Origin: Rhodobacter sp.
GTDB lineage: Bacteria > Pseudomonadota > Alphaproteobacteria > Rhodobacterales > Rhodobacteraceae
Reading direction: 5' to 3'
Length of the DNA stretch: 64,000 nucleotides
Assembly (NCBI GenBank): GCA_016704435.1
Contig: JADJAB010000003.1
Coordinates: forward strand, 1 to 64,000
This document shows positions 18,430 to 27,376 of the stretch, piece after piece. How positions within the stretch are numbered: the first letter of the stretch is position 1; each line of letters starts with the position of its first letter. The notes under the pieces are model-generated. The model worked only from the letters and a program-made list of their open reading frames with translations. It ran no database searches and was not told the DNA's origin. A program made the position numbers and the translations under genes.

Positions 18430-19238
18430 CCGCGATGGCCGGGCTCAGCCCGCAGCATTTCCTGTGGGAGGTGACCGATCGGGTGGCGGTGATCCGGCTG
18501 AACCGCCCTGATCGCAAGAATCCCCTGACCTTCGACAGCTACGCCGAGCTGCGCGACACCTTTCGCGCGCTGGTTTACGCGGAGGATGTGAATGTGGTGG
18601 TGTTTGCCTCGAACGGCAGGAATTTCTGCTCCGGCGGCGATGTGCATGACATCATCGGGCCGTTGATCGGGCTGCCGATGAAGGATCTGCTGGAATTCAC
18701 CCGGATGACCGGCGATCTGGTCAAGGCGATGATTTCCTGCGGAAAGCCCATTATTGCCGCCGTGGATGGCGTGGCGGTGGGGGCCGGGGCGATCATCGCC
18801 ATGGCCTCGGACCTGCGCCTCGCCACGCCGGAGGCCAAGACGGCGTTCCTGTTCACCCGCGTCGGCCTTGCGGGCTGCGACATGGGGGCATGTGCAATGC
18901 TGCCGCGGATCATCGGGCAGGGCCGGGCGGCGGAGTTGTTGTATACCGGCCGAGTGATGGGCGCCGAAGAGGGCGCGGCCTGGGGGTTCTGGAACGCCCT
19001 GCACGGGGCGGATGCGCTGGAGGCCGAGGCGATGGCGCTGGCGCGGCGTTTGGCCGCGGGGCCGGTGTTTGCCCATTCGGTGACCAAGACGCAACTGGTG
19101 CAGGAATGGGACATGGGCCTGATGGCGGCGATCGAGGCCGAGGCGCAGGCGCAGGCGATCTGCATGCAGACGAAAGACTTCGAGCGGGCGTATCGGGCGT
19201 TCGTCGCCAAGGAAAAGCCGGTGTTTCAAGGGGATTGA
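18426..19238 (+). CDS. Enoyl-CoA hydratase/isomerase (crotonase) family protein
   Basis: A 270-aa crotonase-fold protein with the CoA-pocket pattern [20 protein letters not shown] and the oxyanion-hole helix [20 protein letters not shown]. The loop that usually carries the first catalytic Glu (PE) reads [18 protein letters not shown], so that Glu is replaced and a Cys-Asp sits in the loop. A hydrolase, lyase or ring-opening activity is therefore as likely as plain hydration. It is translationally coupled to marR (4-bp overlap). Confidence 0.87.
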   Translation: MTAMAGLSPQHFLWEVTDRVAVIRLNRPDRKNPLTFDSYAELRDTFRALVYAEDVNVVVFASNGRNFCSGGDVHDIIGPLIGLPMKDLLEFTRMTGDLVKAMISCGKPIIAAVDGVAVGAGAIIAMASDLRLATPEAKTAFLFTRVGLAGCDMGACAMLPRIIGQGRAAELLYTGRVMGAEEGAAWGFWNALHGADALEAEAMALARRLAAGPVFAHSVTKTQLVQEWDMGLMAAIEAEAQAQAICMQTKDFERAYRAFVAKEKPVFQGD

Positions 19239-19247
19239 GCGGCGGAG

Positions 19248-19268
19248 CCGGGGGTTTCACACCCCCGG
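19248..19268. repeat. Intergenic hairpin CCGGGGGT/ACCCCCGG
   Basis: A perfect 8-bp stem with a TTCAC loop, followed by a short AT stretch (GATATTTTCGG). It lies in the 60-bp gap between the enoyl-CoA hydratase and acyl-CoA dehydrogenase genes. It resembles the G-run/C-run hairpins at 23646, 51692, 55094 and 62436. It may trim or stabilise the operon message. Confidence 0.5.
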
Positions 19269-19298
19269 ACCCCCGTGGGATATTTTCGGACAGATGAA

Positions 19299-20432
19299 AT
19301 GAGCGATCAGAGTTTTCTTTCCTGGCCATTCTTCGAGGACCGTCACCGCGCATTGGCGGCGGCGCTTGAGGGCTGGTGTGCAGCGCATCTGCCGGCGGAT
19401 CATGGCGACGCCGATGCGGCCTGCCGGGGGCTGGTGGCGGCGCTGGGGCAGGGCGGCTGGTTGCGGCATTCCGGGGCAGGTGAAGGGGAGAAGCTGGATG
19501 TGCGCACCCTGTGCCTGATCCGCGAGACACTGGCGCGGCATGATGGGTTGGCGGATTTTGCCTTTGCGATGCAGGGCCTGGGGATGGGGGCGGTGTCACT
19601 GTTCGGCACCGCCGCGCAGCGGCAATGGCTGGAACGGACGCGGGCGGGCCGCGCAATCTCCGCCTTTGCGCTGACCGAGCCGGGGTCCGGCAGCGACGTG
19701 GCGGCGACGAAGACCACGGCCGAACGGGTATCTGATGGCTGGCGGCTGACCGGCGACAAGACCTGGATTTCCAATGGCGGCATCGCAGATGTCTATGTCG
19801 TGTTTGCCCGCACCGGCGAGGCGCCCGGCGCGAAGGGGCTGTCGGCCTTTCTGATGCCCGCAGATGTGGCCGGGCTGTCGGTGACCGAGCGGCAAGAGGT
19901 GATCGCACCGCACCCCCTGGCCGGCCTGCGGCTGGACGGGGTCGTGCTGCCGGAAAGCGCGCTGATCGGCAAGCCGGGCGAGGGGTTCAAGCTGGCGATG
20001 TCGGTGCTGGATGTGTTCCGCTCGACCGTCGGCGCGGCCGCGCTGGGCATGGCGCGCCGCGCTTTGGACGAGGCGATGGTGCGGGTGAAGACGCGGGTGA
20101 TCCAGGGCGCCGCGCTGGCCGAGATGCAGATGGTGCAGGGCCATATCGCCGACATGGCGCTGAAGGTGGATGCCGCGGCGCTGCTGGTCTACCGCGCCGC
20201 CTGGGTCAAGGATCAGGGCGCGCTGCGGGTCAGCCGCGAGGCGGCGATGGCCAAGCTGTTTGCCACCGAAGCCGCGCAGGAGGTGATCGACATGGCGGTG
20301 CAGCTGCATGGCGGTGATGGCGTGCGCCATGGATCGGTCGTCGAGGGACTCTACCGCGAAATCAGGGCTTTGCGCATCTACGAAGGTGCCTCTGACGTGC
20401 AGCGCGTTGTCATTGCAAGGAGTGTGCTGTGA
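19299..20432 (+). CDS. Acyl-CoA dehydrogenase
   Basis: A 377-aa FAD-dependent dehydrogenase that introduces a double bond into an acyl-CoA and passes electrons to ETF. Signatures are [20 protein letters not shown] (substrate/FAD strand), [20 protein letters not shown], and the C-terminal [19 protein letters not shown] containing the MCAD-type catalytic Glu. I chose ATG 19299 (MSDQSFLSW), since the open frame upstream runs into the intergenic hairpin. Within this operon the substrate is presumably an alicyclic or ring-opened dicarboxyl-CoA from anthranilate. Confidence 0.9.
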   Translation: MSDQSFLSWPFFEDRHRALAAALEGWCAAHLPADHGDADAACRGLVAALGQGGWLRHSGAGEGEKLDVRTLCLIRETLARHDGLADFAFAMQGLGMGAVSLFGTAAQRQWLERTRAGRAISAFALTEPGSGSDVAATKTTAERVSDGWRLTGDKTWISNGGIADVYVVFARTGEAPGAKGLSAFLMPADVAGLSVTERQEVIAPHPLAGLRLDGVVLPESALIGKPGEGFKLAMSVLDVFRSTVGAAALGMARRALDEAMVRVKTRVIQGAALAEMQMVQGHIADMALKVDAAALLVYRAAWVKDQGALRVSREAAMAKLFATEAAQEVIDMAVQLHGGDGVRHGSVVEGLYREIRALRIYEGASDVQRVVIARSVL

Positions 20433-20836
20433 TCTTTCACCACCCCATCCGGATCGAGTTCAACCACTGCGACCCCGCCGGGATCGTGTTCTATCCGCGC
20501 TACTTCGAGATGACCAACTCGACCGTCGAGACCTTCTTTCGCGAAGTGGCCGGGCATTCCTATGCCGCGATGATGGAAAGCGGCGAAGGTGTGCCGACAG
20601 CACGGCTCGAGGTGAATTTCCACGCCCCCAGCCGGCTGGAAGAGGTGCTGGATTGGCAGCTGGCGGTCACCCGGATTGGCAGCAGTTCGATCGGCTTTCG
20701 CCTGGAGGCGCATTGCGATGGCAGCCACCGGATGACTGCCGACATGACATTGGTCTATGTCAATGCCAAGGGCAGGCCGCAGCCCTGGCGCCCCGCAGTC
20801 CGTGACCGCATCACCACCTTCATGGAGGCCGCATGA
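20429..20836 (+). CDS. Acyl-CoA thioesterase, 4HBT/YbgC type
   Basis: A 135-aa hot-dog fold thioesterase. The family signature is [20 protein letters not shown], whose Asp is catalytic in the 4-hydroxybenzoyl-CoA thioesterase (Pseudomonas) type. It overlaps both neighbours by 4 bp. In aromatic-CoA operons such enzymes rescue CoA from dead-end thioesters such as 2-aminobenzoyl-CoA; that is the likely job here (inference). Confidence 0.88.
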   Translation: MIFHHPIRIEFNHCDPAGIVFYPRYFEMTNSTVETFFREVAGHSYAAMMESGEGVPTARLEVNFHAPSRLEEVLDWQLAVTRIGSSSIGFRLEAHCDGSHRMTADMTLVYVNAKGRPQPWRPAVRDRITTFMEAA

Positions 20837-21243
20837 CCACCGAACCGACGCTTGAATTCCTGCACCCGAAAGGCTGGAAGCCCGCCATCGGCTATTCCAA
20901 CGGGGTCGCCGCGCGGGGCCGGATGATCTTTACCGGCGGCATGATCGGCTGGACGGGCGATTGCGTCTTCGAGGCGCAGGACCTTGTCGGCCAGACGGCG
21001 CAGGCGCTGCGCAACATCGTCGCCGTGCTGGCCGAAGCCGGCGCGCGGCCCGAGCATATCGTGCGGCTGACCTGGTATGTCACATCGAAAGACGAATACC
21101 TGAGCAACCTCAAGGATTTGGGTCTGGCCTACAAGGAGATCATCGGCCGCCACTACCCGGCGATGGCCCTGGTGCAGGTGGTGGCGCTGGTCGAAGACGC
21201 CGCGAAGGTGGAGATCGAGGCTACTGCCGTGATCCCGGACTGA
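20833..21243 (+). CDS. RidA/RutC family enamine-imine deaminase
   Basis: A 136-aa Rid-type protein (YjgF/YER057c/UK114 family). Conserved residues include the active-site Arg in HIVRLTWYVTS and the terminal Glu in KVEIEATAVIPD. RidA-like enzymes hydrolyse enamines or imines to ketones and ammonia. Its place between the thioesterase (4-bp overlap) and the CoA ligase makes a pathway-specific deamination likely. The product assigned to 2-aminobenzoyl-CoA monooxygenase/reductase is itself a cyclic enamine. Confidence 0.87.
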   Translation: MTTEPTLEFLHPKGWKPAIGYSNGVAARGRMIFTGGMIGWTGDCVFEAQDLVGQTAQALRNIVAVLAEAGARPEHIVRLTWYVTSKDEYLSNLKDLGLAYKEIIGRHYPAMALVQVVALVEDAAKVEIEATAVIPD

Positions 21244-21271
21244 CCGGACTTTTTGGGGGGAAGGACGCAAG

Positions 21272-22918
21272 ATGAAGGGCAATCCGCCGCTGGGGCCGAC
21301 AGGGCACGCCGACACGTTCACGCGCGACAATCTGCCCCCGGCGGATCTGTGGCCCGAGATCGACCTGGGGCCGTTTCAATACCCCGAATACCTGAATGCC
21401 GCAGTCGAGCTGACCGACCGCATGGTCGAAAAGGGGTTCGGTGACCATACCGCGCTGATCGGCAACGGGCGGTTGCGGACCTACAAGGAACTGGCCGATT
21501 GGACCAATCGCATTGCTCATGCATTGGTTGAAGATTGCAAGGTAAGGCCAGGAAATCGCGTGATGATCCGCTCTTCCAACAATCCGGCCATGGTGGCCTG
21601 CTGGCTGGGCGCGACCAAGGCCGGCGCGGTGGTAGTGAACACCATGCCGATGTTGCGGGCGGGCGAATTGGGCAAGATCGTCGACAAGGCCGAGATCACC
21701 CATGCGCTGTGCGACACCCGGCTGATGGACGAACTGGTCACGGTGGCAAAGAACAACCGCTTCCTGAAGACTGTCGTCGGCTTTGACGGCACCGCCAACC
21801 ACGATGCCGAACTCGACCGGGTGGCGCTGTCGAAATCGGTGCGCTTCGACGCCGCGCGCACCGGGCGCGACGATGTTGCCCTGCTCGGCTTCACTTCCGG
21901 GACGACCGGAGAGCCCAAGGCGACGATGCATTTCCACCGCGATATCCTGGTCATCGCGGATGCCTATGCCAAGGAGGTGCTGAACGTCACGCCGGACGAC
22001 GTCTTCGTCGGCTCGCCGCCCCTGGCCTTCACCTTCGGCCTGGGCGGACTGGCGGTCTTTCCCCTGCGCTTCGGTGCGGCGGCCGCCCTGCTGGAACAGG
22101 CGACCCCGCCCAACATGATCGAGATCATCCAGAAGCACCGCGCCACGGTCTGTTTCACCGCCCCGACGGCCTATCGCGTGATGCTGCGGGCGATGGAGGA
22201 AGGCGCCGACCTCTCCAGCCTCCGCGCCGCCGTATCAGCCGGCGAAACCCTTCCCGGACCGGTCTATGACGACTGGGTCAGGAAGACCGGCAAGCCGATG
22301 CTGGACGGCATCGGCTCGACCGAGATGCTGCACATCTTCCTGACCAACCGGTTCAGCGACCACCGCCCCGCCTGCACCGGACGGCCGGTCACCGGCTACC
22401 AGGCCCGCATCATCGGCCCGGATGGTGCCGAGATGCCGCGCGGAGAGACCGGGCGGCTGGCGGTCAAGGGCCCCTTGGGCTGCCGCTACCTGTCCGCGCC
22501 CGACAAGCAGCGCGATTACGTCAAGGACGGCTGGAACCTTACCGGCGACAGCTTCTGGCAGGATGAGGAGGGACGCTTTCACTTCGCCGCCCGCACCGAT
22601 GGGATCATCCTGTCGGCCGGCTACAACATCGCCGGGCCCGAGGTGGAGGCGGCGCTGCTGTCGCACCCCGACGTTGCCGAATGCGCGGTGGTCGGTGCGC
22701 CCGACGAAGATCGCGGCCAGATCGTCGAGGCGCATGTGGTGCTGGCCCCCGGCATTTCGGCTTCGGACGCGCAGGCGAAGATGCTGCAAGACCATGTCAA
22801 GGCCACCATCGCGCCGTTCAAATACCCTCGCCGCGTGGTGTTCATCGCCGCGCTGCCGAAAACCGAGAGTGGCAAGATCCAGCGCTTCAGGCTGCTGGAA
22901 AGCCGCGACGGCACCTGA
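21272..22918 (+). CDS. abmG: 2-aminobenzoate (anthranilate)-CoA ligase
   Basis: A 548-aa acyl-adenylate-forming enzyme that makes 2-aminobenzoyl-CoA from anthranilate, ATP and CoA. Core motifs are LLGFTSGTTGEPKATMHFH (P-loop, A3), GIGSTEMLHIF (A5), GWNLTGDSFWQDEEG (A7) and the C-terminal catalytic Lys in PKTESGKIQRF (A10). The long N-terminal part (FTRDNLPPADLWPEIDL) matches the benzoate/2-aminobenzoate-CoA ligase group. The ligase and monooxygenase/reductase in one operon are what identify the pathway. The start follows a clear GGGGGGAAGG ribosome site. Confidence 0.9.
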   Translation: MKGNPPLGPTGHADTFTRDNLPPADLWPEIDLGPFQYPEYLNAAVELTDRMVEKGFGDHTALIGNGRLRTYKELADWTNRIAHALVEDCKVRPGNRVMIRSSNNPAMVACWLGATKAGAVVVNTMPMLRAGELGKIVDKAEITHALCDTRLMDELVTVAKNNRFLKTVVGFDGTANHDAELDRVALSKSVRFDAARTGRDDVALLGFTSGTTGEPKATMHFHRDILVIADAYAKEVLNVTPDDVFVGSPPLAFTFGLGGLAVFPLRFGAAAALLEQATPPNMIEIIQKHRATVCFTAPTAYRVMLRAMEEGADLSSLRAAVSAGETLPGPVYDDWVRKTGKPMLDGIGSTEMLHIFLTNRFSDHRPACTGRPVTGYQARIIGPDGAEMPRGETGRLAVKGPLGCRYLSAPDKQRDYVKDGWNLTGDSFWQDEEGRFHFAARTDGIILSAGYNIAGPEVEAALLSHPDVAECAVVGAPDEDRGQIVEAHVVLAPGISASDAQAKMLQDHVKATIAPFKYPRRVVFIAALPKTESGKIQRFRLLESRDGT

Positions 22919-22943
22919 CACCCCAACCGGAAGGACGATCGCC

Positions 22944-23695
22944 ATGAAAGCCGTCGCTGAACCAGTAGTCCATATCGACGACGACCGCTTCAAGGTCACC
23001 GAATGGCGCTTTGCCCCCGGCGCGGAAACCGGCTGGCACCGGCACGGGCATGATTATGTCATCGTGCCGCTGACCGACGGCACCTTGCAACTTGATCTGC
23101 CCGGCAACCAGGCTGCCACCGCAACGCTGACCCAGGGCGTCCCCTATTCCCGCCGCGAGGGGGTGGAGCATAACGTCACCAACGGCTCCTCCACAGCTCC
23201 CCTGGCCTTTCTGGAGGTCGAGGTGGTGGACGACCATATCGCGCAGCGCCGTCGCGCCACGATGGAAGCGCTGATGGAGGCCTTCAACGCCCGCGACCTT
23301 GACGCGCTGATGGGCTGCATGTCCCCCGATTGCGCCTTCCACGCGGCCGCCGGGCCGGATGCGGGCGGCACCATCCACCAGGGGCCGCCGCCACGCGTGC
23401 CGCCTATGCGGCCATACTCGAAGCCTTCCCGCAGGCCGAATGGACCGAAGGCCGGCACGCCGTCGCCGGTGACACCGGCCTTTCCACCTGGCGTTTCATC
23501 GGCACCACCGCCAGCGGTGCGGCGGTCGATGTCAGGGGCTGCGACCGCTTCATGTTTCATGGCGAGTTGATCGCGCTGAAGGACAGCTACCGCAAGGCCG
23601 CTCCTGATTTGCTCTTTCGGAAATACTCCGGGGGGCGGCGAAGCCGGGGGGCAGCGCCCCCCTCCGCCCTCGCCAAACAGCGCTACCTGTTGTAG
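22944..23695 (+). CDS. Cupin / SnoaL-like (NTF2-fold) fusion protein, frame broken near 23383
   Basis: After repair this is about 250 aa. Residues 1-100 form a cupin with the metal-binding pattern GWHRHGHDYVIVPL and a second strand EGVEHNVTNG. Residues about 105-220 form a SnoaL/NTF2-like domain (RRRATMEALMEAFNARDLDA, PDCAFHAAAGPDAGGTIHQG, then AYAAILEAFPQAEWTEGRHA in the next frame). One base is missing in CAGGGGCCGCC. The last ~30 codons read through an intergenic repeat and may not belong to the ancestral protein. Its role in the operon is unknown; it may be a small-molecule oxygenase or isomerase. Confidence 0.75.
23618..23662. repeat. Intergenic repeat core (GGAAATACTCCGGGG + G/C hairpin)
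   Basis: The core GGAAATACTCCGGGG is followed by a hairpin GGGGGGC-AGC-GCCCCCC (23646-23662). The same order, AAATACTC then a G-run/C-run hairpin, recurs at 51661-51710, 55046-55112 and 62436-62480. Here it lies at the junction of the convergent cupin and GNAT genes. Confidence 0.6.
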
Positions 23696-24126
23696 CGGAT
23701 GAACGGGGTCAGCTTGCCGATCCGGTCATAGAGCCGCCGTCCCGTCGCGTTGAAATCCTGCGTCAGCCAGTAGACGGCGGGCGTGCCATTGGCATCGGCC
23801 GCCACGTAGACCGCCTCGATCAGCCTGCGCCCCAGGCCGGTGCCGCGCGCCTGCGGGTCGACGTAGAGGTCCTGCAGGTAGCAGACATTCTCGATCTTCC
23901 AGCAATGCCGGTGAAAAAGGTAGTGCACCAGCCCCATCGGCTTGCCGTCCACCAGTGCCAGCAAGCCGTCGAAATCCTGCGGGTCCTTGCCCAAGAGCCG
24001 GGAAAAAGTGCTGGCATAGACCGCCTCGGGCACTGTCGTCTCGTAATAGTCCAGATATCCCGTCCACAGCCGCCGCCACTCGGCCTCGTCACCGCGCTCC
24101 AGCGGCCGGATGATGATCTCTGCCAT
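23683..24126 (-). CDS. GNAT family N-acetyltransferase
   Basis: A 147-aa acetyltransferase beginning MAEIIIRPLERGDEAEWRRL, with the acetyl-CoA loop DPQARGTGLGRRLIEAVY and the C-terminal YWLTQDFNATGRRLYDRIG, which is typical of the spermidine/diamine-acetyltransferase-like subgroup. The substrate is unknown. It lies just beyond the terminator of the ABC operon and is probably transcribed separately. Convergent with the cupin gene, the two frames overlapping by 13 bp. Confidence 0.87.
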   Translation of the reverse strand: MAEIIIRPLERGDEAEWRRLWTGYLDYYETTVPEAVYASTFSRLLGKDPQDFDGLLALVDGKPMGLVHYLFHRHCWKIENVCYLQDLYVDPQARGTGLGRRLIEAVYVAADANGTPAVYWLTQDFNATGRRLYDRIGKLTPFIRYNR

Positions 24127-24139
24127 GGTCCCTCCGGGG

Positions 24140-24178
24140 AAAAATGGCCGGCCGCGCAGGAAAGCAAACGGCCGGCCA
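24140..24178 (-). terminator. Rho-independent terminator of the hydantoinase/ABC operon
   Basis: On the minus strand, 14 bp after the stop of the binding-protein gene, TGGCCGGCCG and CGGCCGGCCA form a perfect 10-bp stem with a 14-nt loop, followed directly by TTTTT. This is the clearest intrinsic terminator in the window and sets the 3' end of the leftward operon. Confidence 0.87.
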
Positions 24179-24191
24179 GGCTGGGGTAACC

Positions 24192-25370
24192 TTACTTCAT
24201 CAGGTCGGCGACCGGAATCGGGGCCGAGATCGTCCACTCATCCACCACGCCGGGCTTGCCGGCATTGGTCTCGACAATCAGGTAGCGCGCCTGGTTCTGG
24301 TGGTGCAGCTCGGACGTGAAGGTGCGCGGCCCGAACAGCGTCGGCTCTGCGTTCATCTTCTCCAGTTCCGCCACCACGGCGGCGGTTTCCGTGGTTCCCG
24401 CACGCTCCACCGCCTTGGCCCAGACGTCGATCATCACATAGCCCGGATAGGTGTATTGCGTCGACGGATCGCCGCCGGTTGCTTCCTTGAACTTGGCGTT
24501 GAAGGCGGTGACTTCGGCGTTCGGGTCATCGCCGTAGATCGACCCCTGCACCGGCGTGTAGAAGTTCGACAGATCCGGCACCGCCGACAGCCAGTAGCTG
24601 CCATCCACGCCCGAGCCGTTCAGGATCATCGAGTTGATCCCGGCCGCCCGCAGCTGCTTGATCGCCGAAACCGCGCCCGGCATCATGGTGCAGAGCATGA
24701 TCGCATCGGGCTCTTCGGGCAAGCCCTTGATCCGGGTGATCTGCGCGGCGATCGAGGCGTCTTCGTTCAGGAAGGTATCCTCGCCCACCAGGGTGGCGTC
24801 GGCGAGCTGCGGCAGCATGTAGTCGAAGCCGTCGCAGATGCCCTTGTTGTATTCGGTCCAGGTGTCCAGCAGCCGGTAGAAGCTGCGGGCCTCCTTCTTC
24901 TCATAGGCCCATTGCGCCATCGTGGCACCCTGCACCGGCGCCAGAACCGAGGCGGAGAACGAATTCGGCCCGACGCCCTGAATGCCCGCCTTGATCGATT
25001 CGGCGCAGAGGAAGAACGAGATCAGGCCCGAGCTTTCCGCCGTCAGCGCCGCCGGTGCGCCAAAGTCGTAGTCGCAAGAGACCACGACAATATCCGCGCC
25101 TGCGTCGATCACCGAAAGCCCCGCCTTGGCGCCTTCGGCCCGGTCGGTCTTGGTATCGGCATTGACCACTTCGATCTGCTTGCCCAGAAGGCCACCCGCC
25201 TCGTTGATCTCGGCGATGCGGATCATCGCGGCATCCTGAGCAGGCTTGTCATAGGCCTGCATGAAGCCGGTCTCGGCGGTGGCAAAGCCCACCACGATGC
25301 GGTCGTCATCGCCAAAGGCCGCACTGCCAAGGCAGGTCGAGGCGGCAAGAACAGCAATCACTCTTTTCAT
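24192..25370 (-). CDS. ABC transporter substrate-binding protein, branched-chain amino acid (LivJ) type
   Basis: A 392-aa periplasmic binding protein with a signal peptide (MKRVIAVLAASTCLGSAAFG) and the two-lobed type I fold of the HAAT family. Features include IRIAEINEAGGLLGKQIEVV and, near the C-terminus, YPGYVMIDVWAKAVERAG. It captures the ligand for the four Liv-like subunits encoded directly upstream. The ligand is probably not leucine: the operon begins with a hydantoinase/oxoprolinase pair, so a cyclic amide or N-acyl compound fits better (inference). Confidence 0.92.
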   Translation of the reverse strand: MKRVIAVLAASTCLGSAAFGDDDRIVVGFATAETGFMQAYDKPAQDAAMIRIAEINEAGGLLGKQIEVVNADTKTDRAEGAKAGLSVIDAGADIVVVSCDYDFGAPAALTAESSGLISFFLCAESIKAGIQGVGPNSFSASVLAPVQGATMAQWAYEKKEARSFYRLLDTWTEYNKGICDGFDYMLPQLADATLVGEDTFLNEDASIAAQITRIKGLPEEPDAIMLCTMMPGAVSAIKQLRAAGINSMILNGSGVDGSYWLSAVPDLSNFYTPVQGSIYGDDPNAEVTAFNAKFKEATGGDPSTQYTYPGYVMIDVWAKAVERAGTTETAAVVAELEKMNAEPTLFGPRTFTSELHHQNQARYLIVETNAGKPGVVDEWTISAPIPVADLMK

Positions 25371-25394
25371 CGGTTTTCTCCCGTTGGTTGGTTG

Positions 25395-26462
25395 TCAGTT
25401 TGTCTCTCCGGGTTCACCCGGTTTGTCGTTGCCCCGGCCTGTCGGCCAGGTCAGTTCCTTGTTCCCCATGATCCCGGCGGGCCGGAACATCAGGATCGCG
25501 ATCATCACCACGCCCAGGGCGATTTCCTGCACCCCGCCGGGCAGCGCGAAGGTGGTGGTGCCGATGTCGATACCTGCCTCCAGCCAGCGCAGGGCCTGGA
25601 TCAGGCTGGACAGGATCAGGACGCCCAGCACCGCACCCGACAGGCTGGACATGCCGCCCACCACCAGCATCGACAGCGTGGTGAAGGTCAGGCCCAGATA
25701 GTAGGTATCGGGCGTGACCAGCCCGATCGAATGGGCGTAAAGCGCGCCCCCCGCCCCCATGATTGCGCCCGAGATGACAAAGGCGATCAGCCGCGCGCGG
25801 GGGATGTCGATTCCGCTCGCGGCGGCGGCGGTCGGCTCATCGCGCGCCGCACGCAGCGCAAGGCCGTGGCGCGAGATCGAATAGGCCCAGGCCGCGAACA
25901 CCGCCAGAATGGCCGCCACCAGATAGGGCCACAGCACCCGCAGGATCGGGATGCCGACCACCGAGGAGGTGGCGGCGGTGACGCTCTCCCAGTTGGAATA
26001 GATCGAGTTCACCATCGCCAGCATGGCGAAGGTGGCGATACTGGCCGCAATGCCCGACAGCCGCATCAGAACCGCGCCGAACACCAGCGCCCAGAAGGCG
26101 GCGAAGGCACCACCCGCCAGGGCGGCGGCCCAGAACGGGATCTCCAACTGCATCAGCCAGTCGGGCAGGCCGGGCATCGAGATGCCCTTCATCATCGGCT
26201 TGATCGTGGTCCAGGCCGCGACATAGCCGCCAAGACAGGCGAACGCGATATGGCCGAAAGAGATCACGCCCGAGTTGCCGACAAAGACATAAAGCCCGAC
26301 GACGAAGATCACCTGAAGGAAGATGTCGATCACCGTCTGGTTGAACGGCCGCGATCCCGAGGCCCAGGCGACCAGCGCAAAGGCGACCAGCAGCGCAGCA
26401 AGGATCAGCGGCGTCGAGATGGTGCGCAGGGCGACCGACCTCCTTTGCGTGCGCGGGGCCAT
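25395..26462 (-). CDS. ABC transporter permease, LivM type
   Basis: A 355-aa permease with about nine to ten membrane helices. The family motif VGNSGVISFGHIAFACLGGY lies near the N-terminus, and the cytoplasmic EAA-like loop GLALRAARDEPTAAAASGID couples to the ATPases. The start overlaps the stop of the LivH-type gene by one base. The tail (GRGNDKPGEPGETN) is hydrophilic. With the LivH-type subunit it forms the channel. Confidence 0.93.
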   Translation of the reverse strand: MAPRTQRRSVALRTISTPLILAALLVAFALVAWASGSRPFNQTVIDIFLQVIFVVGLYVFVGNSGVISFGHIAFACLGGYVAAWTTIKPMMKGISMPGLPDWLMQLEIPFWAAALAGGAFAAFWALVFGAVLMRLSGIAASIATFAMLAMVNSIYSNWESVTAATSSVVGIPILRVLWPYLVAAILAVFAAWAYSISRHGLALRAARDEPTAAAASGIDIPRARLIAFVISGAIMGAGGALYAHSIGLVTPDTYYLGLTFTTLSMLVVGGMSSLSGAVLGVLILSSLIQALRWLEAGIDIGTTTFALPGGVQEIALGVVMIAILMFRPAGIMGNKELTWPTGRGNDKPGEPGETN

Positions 26463-27376
26463 CAGACGCGCTCCTTGGTGCCGCGCGCGGTCAGCAGGCC
26501 CTGCGGGCGGAAGATCAGGACCAGGATCACCGCGCCATAGACAAAGGCATCGCGGAAGGCGCGCGCATCTGGCGGCAGGATCACCTGCATCACCACCGCA
26601 ATCGCGCCCAGCAGGAATCCGGCGATCACCGCGCCAGCAAGGGACCCCATGCCGCCGATCACCGTGGCGATAAACGCCATCAGCATCACATTCGCCCCCA
26701 TCACGATATTCGCCGTGCCGGTCTGGCTGCCAAGGATCAGCGCGATCGCCGCCGCCAGCGCACCCGACAGTGCGAAAGCCCCCATGATCACCCGGTTCGC
26801 CCGCACCCCCAGAACGCGGGCCATGGTGAAGTTCTCCGCCGCCGCCCGCATCTCCAGCCCGAACCGCGTGCGGCGCAGGAACGAGGTCAGGCCGAACAGC
26901 ACGCCGATGGTGACGACGATGGTGATCACCTGCAAAAGCGGGATGCGCGCGCCCATTATTTCAACGGGTTGGCTGAGCGTCGGCAGCAAGGAGATGCTCT
27001 TCGGCCGGCTGGAATACAGCATCAGCAGGAAGTAGCGGATGACGAAGCCCAGGGCGAACGAAGCAATCATCATCGTCGCCGGATTGGCGTTGCGGAACCG
27101 GCGGAACACCACCACTTCCGAGGCGACTGACAGCGCCGCCCCCATGGCCAGCACGAAGGGGACCAGCAGGAACCACGGCAGATTGCCCGCGAACACGATC
27201 GCCACCGCATCGACCGAAGGCCACAAAAGCACGAAGACGCAAGCCGCGATGACGTCGCCATGGGCAAAGTTGACCAGCCGCATGACGCCGAAGATCAGCG
27301 CGATCCCCAGCGCGCCAAGCGCGTAAAGCGACCCCAGCGAGGCCGCGTCGAACACCACCTGCATCACGCTGCCCAT
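26462..27376 (-). CDS. ABC transporter permease, LivH type
   Basis: A 304-aa permease with about eight helices. Typical features are LGALGIALIFGVMRLVNFAH at the N-terminus, the coupling loop GLEMRAAAENFTMARVLGVR, and the C-terminal MGSLAGAVIAGFLLGAIAVV. It overlaps the LivF-type gene by one base, so all transporter subunits are translated from one message. Confidence 0.93.
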   Translation of the reverse strand: MGSVMQVVFDAASLGSLYALGALGIALIFGVMRLVNFAHGDVIAACVFVLLWPSVDAVAIVFAGNLPWFLLVPFVLAMGAALSVASEVVVFRRFRNANPATMMIASFALGFVIRYFLLMLYSSRPKSISLLPTLSQPVEIMGARIPLLQVITIVVTIGVLFGLTSFLRRTRFGLEMRAAAENFTMARVLGVRANRVIMGAFALSGALAAAIALILGSQTGTANIVMGANVMLMAFIATVIGGMGSLAGAVIAGFLLGAIAVVMQVILPPDARAFRDAFVYGAVILVLIFRPQGLLTARGTKERV

